Below are positions 10,202 to 19,794 of a DNA stretch of 64,000 nucleotides, piece after piece. The stretch spans positions 60,758,071 through 60,822,070 of the forward strand of contig CM064432.1 in assembly GCA_032690845.1 (NCBI GenBank), read 5' to 3'. Under the pieces are notes generated by a model. It was not told the DNA's origin. It did not search any database and saw only the letters and a list, made by a program, of their open reading frames with translations. The position numbers and the translations under genes are program-made. Source of the stretch: Eleusine coracana subsp. coracana (taxonomy: Eukaryota; Streptophyta; Magnoliopsida; Poales; Poaceae). Within the stretch, counting starts at the first letter, position 1. Each line of letters begins with the position of its first letter.

Positions 10202-12639
10202 TACATTCAGAGAATTCATGTTTGATCCCCTTCTTGTCAAAATATTTCTCCACTGTGGTGTTTTTGAATTCCGTCCCATTGTCACTTCTTATCTTCACAA
10301 TGCTAGCATTGAACACATTTTTTTGCCCTTTTGGCAAACTTTCTAAAGATATCACTGGCTTGAGATTTGTCCATAAGAAAGAAGGTTCAAGTATATCTTG
10401 TGAAATCATCAACAATCACCAAGCAATATAGATTGCTTCCTAGACTCTTGTAATGTGTTGGCCCAAACAAGTCCATGTGCAAGAGCTCTAGAGGACGAGA
10501 TGTAGACATGAATGACTTGGTGGGATGTGAGGATGCAACTTGTTTCCCCGCCTGACAAGCGCTGCACAATCTATCCTTCTCAAAGGCCACATCCTTGATT
10601 CCTTCAATTAGATTTCTCTTTACAATCTTCTTGAGTTGATTCATCCCAACATGTGTTAGCCTTCTATGCCACAACCATCTCTTGGATGCCCTAGTGAATA
10701 GGCAAGTGCTTGATGGCATATTGCTTGACTTGAAGTCTGTGACATACAAGTTCCCATGTCTCACTCCATGGAATACTAGCCCTCTCTTGGCATTTTCAAT
10801 AGTTGCACCATCCTCATCAAATGTGCACTTAAAACCCATGTCACAAAGTTAACCAATCGATAGAAGGTTGAAGTTGAGAGTTTTCACAAGAAAGACCTTG
10901 GAGAGATGGAGATCATTTGTGATGGCCACCTTGCCCGAGCCTCTAACTCTTCCTTTTGAGTTATCCCCGAAAGTCATCTTCTCACTTTCTTCGTCCTCAT
11001 CAATGGTGGTGAACATGGTTAGCTTCCCGGTCATGTGTTGAGTGCACCCACTATCAAGAATCCAATGAGTGCCTCCACTCTTGTAGTTGACCCTAGTAGT
11101 AGCCATAAGACAAGCACTAGAGGAAGAGCAGTTAGTATCCAAAACATTGCTTGATTGACTAGCACTAACCTCATGATGTCGAGCAATGAGACCATCCTCA
11201 TAGATAGGGATTCTTGCAATCCCATCCAATAGTCTCCTCCTAATGGGGTAGTGAGGAGTACGGTACCTCCAATGTCCATGATTATCCCCCATGTGCACAT
11301 TGTCAAGGTTGATGTAGTAATGAGGAGGGTCATAGAGTCCAGTGGTGTGCTCAAGTACATGCCCCACTTATGTATGGAGCATAAGTATCATCTTCTTTGA
11401 TCTCTCAATTGAGAGCTCGTGTCTCCTGTTGACTACCTCCTCAAGTAAGAAACCCCTCTCAGGAGTTGTGATTTGTTGGAGGAGCTTGTCAATCACTTCA
11501 TATGACGCAATCCTCCGAAGTCCCCTGAAAGAGTTTATCCTACACACAAGATCATAGATGCTCAATAGATTTTCACAAAGGTCAACATTCGGATTTCTCA
11601 CAAATTCACCGAGTTCAAAGAAAACATCCTGTTGATGAGCTCGACGAAGATGCCAAAGATGATCTTGTGGAGGAGGGAGTGGAAGAGGTGGAGGCGCCGG
11701 AGCCGGAGCCGCAAGATTGATCATCTAAAATGATCGAACGAGCATTGTTGTTGGTGCTCCCCCTACGCCAATACTTGGTCCACTCGAAGTGCTTGGAGTA
11801 TAACTTGGAATGACACTTGAGCTAGAGCTTGACGAAGCGCCCGATGTATGTCTCGCTCCAAAGGGATTGTAAAAGTTGTCGCAAGACAATCTTATGGAGG
11901 GATCAAAGAAGTTTGAGCTCGAAGCTACTTCTTTTCCTTTGCTTGAGGATGCTTCATGAGTTGCCTTGAATGTCCTCTTCCATGCCATGCTCGCGGCAAT
12001 CTCCTTATCCTTGAAGAGTAGCTCAATCATGTCCTCAACGGAGAGACTTTTCTCCATGAGAAGGTCAAGAGTGATGTAGAAGAGCTTGCTACTCGGAAGC
12101 AAGGAGAGGATCTTCTCCACTATCACGATCTTGGGAAGCTCGAAAGAAGTTGCCCCAATCCTGTCCACAATACCTCGCAAGCGAATAAGAGAGTCAAGTA
12201 AGTCCTCATTATCATTAGCATAGAAAGCAAAGAACTCCTCAACAATAGAACTACTAGCATGATCAATAGGAGACTCACAAACATCATCAATGCTAGTAGA
12301 GCAAGCAAGATCAAGAAACACATCATTATCAATCATCATGCTAGGCACACTAGTAGAGCAACCTATCAAGTCATTGCTAGAAGGATCTAGACACTCACTA
12401 GTACAAGGCATATTCACACCATCATCACAATCATCATACACATGACCATCGGTAAAGATATTGGCAAAGTCCATAAGAGTGTCCATTAACTCATCTGGAA
12501 TCATGGCATTTAGATAGCTCTTAAAGTGATCCTTTCATGAGCCATAACCCGGCCCCGAATGGGATGACATTCCCAACTCAATATGGTCACTACTCAAGGC
12601 GGTTAAGCCTTATAATGAGCACTTGGCTCTGATACCACT
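10202..12639 (-). mobile_element. Truncated Ty1/copia internal region (gag, protease, part of integrase)
   Basis: It reads on the minus strand from a primer-binding site complementary to initiator tRNA-Met (TGGTATCAGAGCCA, 12637-12624). 12504-11725 is a gag-like ORF with Ser-rich stretches. 11724-11368 is a second small ORF. 11367-10849 includes the protease signature DSGCTQHMTG and ends at a TAA that replaces Gln (LLSIG then stop). 10839-10387 has the pre-integrase His/Cys finger region (HRRLTHVGM, CSACQAGK) and integrase start (HMDLFGPT, VIVDDFTRYT). 10415-10205 has RSDNGTEF and stops being copia after GIKHEFS. The rest of integrase, RT-RNase H and the other LTR are absent, so the element is a 3'-truncated relic. 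Confidence 0.88.
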
Positions 12640-14577
12640 TAAAAGGATCATAGTGACCGAGAGGAGGGGAGTGAATCGGGAACTACCACTATGTACCAAA
12701 TTCGCCAATTCCTAAAACCGGCCTCTCAAAAATAACTCCTACATAATTTTAGTGGTGATCACACTAACAGGACTATGAACCTATAAAAGGAAGAACGACC
12801 TAAGCATACTAGTGGATCACACAAAGGCAATACAACTCCTATGCAAACTAGGTACCAAATATACGCGGAAGCAAATAATAAGCTAGCAAAGGAACCTACT
12901 CATGCAATGCTATAAAATAAGGAACTAGAGCACACAAGCATGAGTAGCACAATACATACTAGGGTGATCAATTAAGCCAACACAACTCCTATACATGCTA
13001 GTGGTCAAGTAGAAGACTAAGTACTACTAGCAAGTAAAGAGGCCTATTCATGCAAATCTACAAGTTGTCAACTAGAGCAAGGTAAGCACACAAGCATGAA
13101 TAGTACAATATGTAAATGTAGAAAGTAAAGCATCATAGTGAGGAGTAGAGTAGGGGATGGATCATGATTTTTTCCCAAGGTCTCAGAAGGATGGCGCCTT
13201 CCCCTAATCCTCGTTGGACCATTCCCATCGGAGTCCCGGTCCCTCCCGCCACCAAGTGGAGTTCTTGCACACGAGCCCGCAATCACTCCTCGAGTGAAGA
13301 CACGGTGTGCGTCACCGCTGCACAAAGCACAAGCTCGTCTCCCTCGAGAACTTGCCGGACTCCCCGAACCGACACGGGCGCTCACTAGCGATGCCCCTTT
13401 CAACGGCGGGCTCAAACCGTGTACAAACTTGTGACGGCCTTCACAACCGATCATGATAGGCTCAATCACCGACACCTAACTGGTCTAGGTCTCACCATAG
13501 ACCAAGAGTAACAATCTAGATCACACCCTCAAGGACACCCTAGCCTTAGATGTGCAAGATGCTCTAGCTACTCTTCACTAGCACTCTCAAGATATGCAAT
13601 ATCTCCTCCTAGTGCTCTCCTCTCTTCCTCTTGGACCTTACCAAATGTTCTCATGTATTCCACTGGCCAAGAGTGATCTCCAAGACCCCAGCAACGAGTT
13701 TATATAGGCTCTCAACCTCAAACTAGTCGTTGCTCCATGAAACAGCCTTTCTGGACGTACTGACCGGATAGTCCGGTCATTGTCCAGACCGGACAGTCCG
13801 GTCTTCACCGGACGGCTCCTCTAGAGCCGTTGCACTCTGTCCGCTATTTCCTCCTGCTGACCGGACCGTCTGGTCCGTAGACCGGACCGTCCGGTCTGAC
13901 TCCCTTGTCGAACTCCAGAACTTGGTGCCTTCTCTGCCATGTGCTTCACCCATACAGACCGGACCGTCTGGTCTATAGACCGGACCGTCTGGTCTCTATG
14001 GTCACTCGCACAGACAGAAATTCCCGCTCCTCGCTGGATGTCCTAGACAACTTCACATGGGGACCGGACAGTCCGGTCTCCACTGACCCCTTTGTCCGGT
14101 CTCTATGTTCAGAAGCCAAAACTCATCGTCCTCGCTTGACTTGGTTTCCCGGCTTCTCCGAATAGCTCTTTGGCTTCTCCACTGTCTTCTAGTGCCTGTG
14201 ATTTCACTGAGCAACCTTGCACATCACCGACTAGACATGACCTAAGAGAATGATCTAGACCTCCTTAATAGTCCGGTTTTTCCTATGGACTCAAAGCCCT
14301 AATAACTAGCCAAGTGTTCCAAACAGTTGCATCATAGTTTGTTCTCCGCTTTGATCCATCTTCATCAACCCTTGGACTCCATCAAGTTCACAAGCCTCCA
14401 TGCTTACGGTCATTGTCATCAATCGCTAAGTACGCCATCATCTATATGATTTGTAATAGAGTTAAGAGATGATTCCTACATAGACAACACTCGTGTAAAT
14501 GTTAGTCGCATTTCATGTTGTCATGCATCACTAAAATATCATACCTTGGGGTAACCTCAATGGTCATGATCCTTACA
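12640..14577 (-). repeat. 5' LTR of the truncated copia element (~1.94 kb)
   Basis: On the minus strand it starts TGTAAGGATCATGACC and ends GGTCACTATGATCCTTTTA, so the ends are imperfect inverted copies (TG...TA) immediately before the tRNA-Met primer site. It contains a cluster of GACCGGACNGTCCGGTC palindromes at 13755-14100. The second LTR is not present in this window. Confidence 0.8.
13755..14105. repeat. Clustered GACCGGAC/GTCCGGTC palindromes inside the copia LTR
   Basis: About eight near-palindromic units of the form GACCGGACNGTCYGGTC, often in back-to-back pairs (around 13760, 13790, 13860, 13880, 13957, 13978, 14060, 14090). They can form strong hairpins and contain many CG/CCGG sites. 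Confidence 0.85.
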
Positions 14578-15249
14578 ACTTACCACAATGAATGAGATTA
14601 TTGTTGCACCAATGTTGCCATACTATCCCGAAGAGATAAAACTTGCCATAAAAATTATGAAGGAGTCAATCAACAAGGTCTACTATCAGGTGGATGAAGC
14701 CTGTCAAAAAAAGCTATTGACATTCTTGACTGATATAAACCCATCACTGATCTCACCACTAAGATGTACTCTTGTATGACAGTTGTTGTATGGTAATTTA
14801 GCATCTCCATACATATGTAATGGAAGTCTACTATGATAATATGTATATATGTCTGACTCTTTAGGTTATATATATATATGACTTTTGCCATATATCAGTC
14901 TATGATATGTGTAAATACTGCAGTATCGATATCTTGAACAATTCAACGATGTACCTTTGAGGTACTTATAGTTGTGTATGTATTATATTAATAAGTGCAT
15001 CTTTGGAAATTTTTATTCTCCTGCTTATTTTTTTTATTTCTTATACTTTCTCCCTCTTTTCCATTGTTTCCATCCTATTTTTTCATGTGCAACTTTTATA
15101 TAATCGGGCGCGTAAGGTTCTACTAGTAAGGAGTAGAGATTTTGTCTATCCTCAACTTCGTAGCCCTTTGCACCCTTTGCAAACATGCGATGATTACCTG
15201 CGAATCTCATTGTACAAACAACAGATTTCTCATAGTGCCACATAAAGCT
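14578..15249. other. Unassigned segment right of the copia LTR, with a small open frame
   Basis: 14588-14779 (+) is a 63-codon open frame (MNEIIVAPMLPYYPEEIKLA...) followed by AT-rich sequence resembling a 3' untranslated region (TATATATATA near 14870). It could be the last exon of a gene cut by the copia insertion. No family is recognised. 14780-15249 shows nothing else. Confidence 0.3.
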
Positions 15250-15701
15250 GTCCAACTGGGTTGCTCGATATGGCACGACCCAAGCATGAATTAGCCTGGC
15301 CTAATTAATTTTGGGCCAGCACGATACGTAATTAATTTTAAGTCATGCCGTTTCGACCCACGTGCTTAGGTATCAGCCCATGTCATGACACAAATTAGAG
15401 TAATCGTGCCGGCCCGGCCCGTTAGGCCCATTAGATGACTAGAACGAGGACTCATTAATCTTTTTACAGCCCATTTATAATTAAAGTGAAAAAATGAGCA
15501 AAAACTGGAGGTGGAAGACGGTTCGATCTTAAGACATCCCCTGTTCAAGGCTATTTACTTATCACTAGGCTACTGTGTTGCTTTTGTTTAGTGTCCAACT
15601 ATTTTTGAGGATCTAAGCACGACATGCAGCCTCGTGCCGAACTCGTGCTAGACTTTTTTTACGTGCTTTGGGCCGGGCCACGGGCCACAGGTTTTTTGGA
15701 C
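15250..15701. mobile_element. Small DNA element A with GTCCAA ends and internal tRNA-like boxes
   Basis: It begins GTCCAACTGGG and ends TTTTTTGGAC, with GC-rich GGCCCGG/GGGCCGGGCC arms inside each end. The centre on the minus strand has an A-box-like TAGCCTAGTGATAAG (15572-15558) and a B-box-like region (15530-15520, AGATCGAACC). It is related in layout and terminal words to element B, 50 bp to the right. Confidence 0.55.
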
Positions 15702-15753
15702 AACACTAGTGCCACACCCAAAAATCTTCTTGTCGCCTGGTGCACTAGGTATA

Positions 15754-16218
15754 AATGTCCAAACAGGCCGTCTGGCACGGCTCAACCCAAGCACGAAAAA
15801 ACCCGACACATTTAGTTTCGGACCAGCACGACATGCTATTCATTTCGGGCCGTGCCGTGTCGTGGGCCGGCACGCCAAAGTGCTAATGGGTCATGCCCGA
15901 TAGCCCGGTAATGGGGATGGCCTAGTTGACCCAAATAACCAATTTTAATATGAAATAGAGCAAAATAAAGGAGTGCGGGAAGGAAAATTGAACCCAAGAC
16001 CTAAACAAAGTGAGAGAACAAGCTTACCACCGAGCTACACACCCACATAAGCTTGGTTATTAAATAAAACTTTATTTATTATTTATTTCATGTCGCTCGG
16101 CGGGCTGTACCTTCGGCCCTGACATGACATGAAATTAGACCGGGGCGTGCCATGTTTGGGCTGGACCAAAAAAATTGTGCTCTGTGTCCACCCGCTTGAC
16201 CGAGCTCATTTGGACATC
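15754..16218. mobile_element. Small DNA element B with ATGTCCAAA ends and internal tRNA-like boxes
   Basis: The ends ATGTCCAAAC and TTTGGACAT are inverted repeats. Near the left end it shares words with element A (GGCACG, CAACCCAAGCACGA, GGACCAGCACGACA). Minus strand: A box TAGCTCGGTGG (16037-16027) and B box GGTTCAATT (15994-15986), with about tRNA-like spacing. No coding sequence. The family was not identified. Confidence 0.6.
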
Positions 16219-16385
16219 TATAGTGGTGGTTGTTAGAACCCATCTCTCGGCAACCAATTGGCCACATATTCGTTGTCTCGCTCGTTCCAATCACTTTTAC
16301 ACATGTGGGCTGCTATGTCAGCTAATGGGCCGGCTTCTGTCTGCATGAACGGGTCTTGGGCGCGGCCCACATACGAACCCTGGGC

Positions 16386-16777
16386 GACATATAATATAAG
16401 GACAGCCGCCCTTCCCAATTTCATGAGGCGTGCCCTAGAAGCATACCAGACGATATTTGCGGTACTCGCGGTTCCTCCGCCACATCGCCAATCCTCCTCG
16501 CCTGATATTTCTTCCCATCCGGGATTTTATCGATTCTTCCTCCCTGGTAAGTATAATATGGCTGTCCATCGATTACTAGAGTTACTCGGTTTATCTGATT
16601 CTTGCTAGCCCTGTTATATAGATCTATCCCATCCTTGTCGGATTAGGTTTTGTTCTCCTTCTAGCATGCCCGGATCTGTCTCCACTCGGTGCGGTATGTT
16701 TTCAGAAAATTTGGCAATATTTTCAACTCGTGAGCAAGTATACTCTTTTTTTTCAGCTCCACGGATCTAGAGACGAG
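16386..16777 (+). promoter_or_regulatory. Probable promoter, 5' UTR and 5' UTR intron of the five-exon organellar-protein gene
   Basis: A TATA-like stretch (CATATAATATAAGG) lies at about 16386-16399. A GC-rich leader follows, then a possible donor (CCTGGTAAGT, about 16545-16554) and a good acceptor (TTTTTTTTCAG, ending at about 16756) just 22 bp before the ATG. This is inferred from signals only. Confidence 0.4.
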
Positions 16778-18764
16778 ATGGCGGGCCGCTTCATGTTCCT
16801 TGGCCGCTCCTCCTTGAAGTCTAGATCCGGAAACCTCGTCGGTTCTCATGATTCTGCTTTTGCTAGGGACGTCGCTCCTGCCACCCGCCTTGTCTCGGTA
16901 CGTATAGGGTGAGCCTGTTTGGTGGGGTGTTTAGACGGAGACGAACTTTGGGGAATTCTAGCTCTAAATAAATTTAATATAGTCACGTGCCATATCATGA
17001 TCTTATTGTTTCCGAGGAAAGTTAAAATAGGCATTGCAGGTGCCCTAGGATGTTATTGTTTCTTACTCTTGTTTTTTGCTGCTGAAAGTTCATATTTTAG
17101 TTTGAAATCTGGCTGAAATTTCTGATCTTTTATTGTTCCTTCACAGTATTCTTACGATTGCAAAATTTGCATTTTCGCTTCAAATTTCTCGTTCTTTAAA
17201 TAGGAATTAACAAAAGTTCTCGTCTGGTTAACGGGTGGCATTGGAAACCGTGGTTTTAACCATGGAACTGCTGCTCAGCCCAGTACTGTAGTTCCTAGTT
17301 TCCATAGGATTCAGGGCTATGTAAGTTGTTACCCCACACATTCTTTGCTCTTCACATTGCTGAATAATACATTTTCCCTAAATTTGTTGAAATCGTTATT
17401 TTTTGTAAAAAAAGGATACATAATAATAGTTCTCATCTTGTTATATGGCCTCTCAGGAAGGCAGGATTGACGCCCACAGTAGTCTTCTTCTTAAAGGAGC
17501 ATCTGCACATCCTACCTCAGTGGTTGGGATTCATGGCCATGTAAGTAATAGCTACTAAAATTTTCTTGCCTTTTCTATATTGTATATAGCTTTACTATGA
17601 CAACTATCTAGCTGGTATACTTGCTGCTCACATATGCAACTTGTTCTTTGCTCTGTCAATCTGTAACTGCTTATGCATAAAGGAATAATTGTGGGTTGCA
17701 TCACTGCTGTTAGAAGTGTGACAAGGTGGCATCATTTAACAAATTATGTTAAAATTGACTTCTGACTTCTGGTCTTATATAGTGCAGGCAGCACGGTTAT
17801 TTAGCACATTGCTTTGCTCCTGTTCTGCTGCAAAAACAAGCAGTCCAACAACTGGCTTGCCCATGATGGTCACCTACCGTGCGCAACCTGCGTATCTGGA
17901 TTCAGCTAGAGGAGTGAAGCAATTTTTTTCATCTAATTCGGTCACCAAGGACCCTAATCCGTTGGATCCTCAATCTGCTTTGGAAGCTGAAATAAAAGCA
18001 CAAAAAGCAGCTTTGGTTCATCAGAAAGCACAACTGGAAACCGAAAGAAAAGCATCCCAAGAAGCCTCTAGAATTTGGAGGGCGAAACTTGACAAGTAAG
18101 TGCCTTGATCGTTCTTAGATGACTGTTCATTGGGGGTTAACACGATTTTACAAATGCTGCTTTGTACTTCATGCTTTTCATATACTGAATGCAGTTCAGC
18201 TTGTTAAATCATCAAAATTGCTCCCTTTATCTGTTTTTTCTCTGTAGAAATGTTTTGATCTAATGGAAATATTGTATTACATTGGATGATGATATTATTC
18301 TTTGTTGGAGAGAGTGCAAACTTTTGTAAGAATAGGTGCTACCTTGGTAAAATTCAGGCTATAATACAAAGGACATGAAACAACACATATTGTGCTAAAC
18401 ACAGAAGGGATGCTGCGTTGCAAAAAAATTATATTGGCAAATGTCTCTTTTTTTTGTGGCCAATAAGTTGCCTTTGAACTGATCGACTTGGTCGACTAAC
18501 ATGAAGATGTACCTTTGTTTTTCTTTCAAAAGGAAAACCATTTTATCACATTTTAGAATCAAGGAATATGTTAAACTGGAATTTGATGCATATTTGTTTC
18601 TGATTTGTAGGAATGCTGCTGAGTTCAATAGAATAATCGGAAGTCTTGTGGGGGTATGGATTCTTGTTGGAGTTTATGGGATATTCCAAGCCATCCAATC
18701 TGTCCCTGGGTCTTCACGTGATGGCGAAGGTGAAAGATCCCAACTTGCTAGTTCAGAGTCCTGA
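16778..18764 (+). CDS. Predicted organelle-targeted coiled-coil, single-pass membrane protein (260 aa)
   Basis: Five exons join in frame: 16778-16897, 17204-17320, 17457-17540, 17788-18095 and 18611-18764 (TGA). All introns are GT-AG. The N terminus (MAGRFMFLGRSSLKSRSG) is basic and Ser-rich with few acids, typical of a mitochondrial presequence. Exon 4 encodes a charged helix rich in Ala, Gln, Lys and Glu (SALEAEIKAQKAALVHQKAQ and on) that should form a coiled coil. Exon 5 encodes a hydrophobic segment (IIGSLVGVWILVGVYGIF) followed by a short polar tail. The layout suggests an inner-membrane protein with the coiled coil on one side. I do not recognise the family, so no function is assigned. 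The start was chosen because the ATG follows a clean 5' splice acceptor and gives a targeting-like leader. Confidence 0.8.
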
Positions 18765-19300
18765 TGACGTGGCGATGGTTGAGGCAGTTAACCACCATGT
18801 AGCCGCCCACCTGGTTGCTCATGAACCATTCACCACACCTTCACTGTCGCGTGCTCCATCTTCTGAACCGTTTAGCTAGTTGAGCTCATGGGAACGTGAA
18901 CATCAGTGCCCCTGCTGCAATAATCGAATCATGAAATTTGTTGACCGACGTGGTGTATGGCAGTTGTGTATTTTATCTTAAGAATCTTACTGATTTGATA
19001 TACTGTAACTTAAACCTTTCCGCTAGTGCCTTGCATTTCTGGATTTCTGGCTTATTCTGCACCCACTGGATGTTTTAAGTTTTACTATGAGGTCGAATCC
19101 ATTTTACCTATCTATTGCATTTATGATCTCAGACAGTCGCGAATGACTGGGCTACCAGAGCATGGTGCAGCAAAATCGTTTGTGGTTAGAGCAGCTATAA
19201 TTTATTGAATGACTGCAACGTGTTTGTCACGGGTTTTAAAACTCCAGTACCAAACATAGATGTACTTTATAACATTATAAAATCTTATAATTATTATTTA
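18765..19300 (+). other. 3' UTR and downstream spacer
   Basis: Probable 3' untranslated sequence of the organellar-protein gene followed by AT-rich spacer. No other gene is visible. Confidence 0.4.
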
Positions 19301-19607
19301 CTTTCTCTGTCCTAAAATATAGCTGGTTTTAGACTTTTTCACACAGATTAAGCTAACTCATTAAAAATCTAAATTACCCTTATTAACTATCTCCATAATT
19401 GCTGCAAGACATGGCAGCACATGCTGGACTTAATTACGGTTGCCAAACAAAGTTGCATGCGTATTTATTGTTGCCAAAAAATCGGTCTCATGCACAGGGG
19501 TATTCTTGGTACTTCACATCTAAAAGTATTGATGGAAATACAAAATCAGCTATATTTTAGAACAAATTTTAAATGCTAAAACCAGCTATATTTTGGGATG
19601 GAGGGAG
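19301..19607. mobile_element. Stowaway-type MITE (~307 bp)
   Basis: TA duplications at 19299-19300 and 19608-19609. The inverted ends are CTTTCTCTGTCCTAAAATAT and CTCCCTCCATCCCAAAATAT, both continuing into AGCTGGTTTTAG. Length and ends match the Stowaway (Tc1/mariner-related) group of grasses. It is non-coding. Confidence 0.88.
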
Positions 19608-19794
19608 TATAATATATTTTTATATAACTTTATAGTATAGTAGAATATTTAATATTTAATGTTCAATTCTTAAATTATAACATCATAATTTTTGTCATAA
19701 GATCTTCATTGTTTTAGTCTCTTTTTATGCTTTATTATCCCTTTGTTTAGCATTTTTAAATTTTCTTCATTGTCTTGTCACGGTTGTAAAAATT

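Noticed and set aside
15985..16045. A genuine tRNA gene
   Set aside because: A and B boxes are present, but no acceptor stem or anticodon arm could be paired, and the segment lies inside a repeated element.
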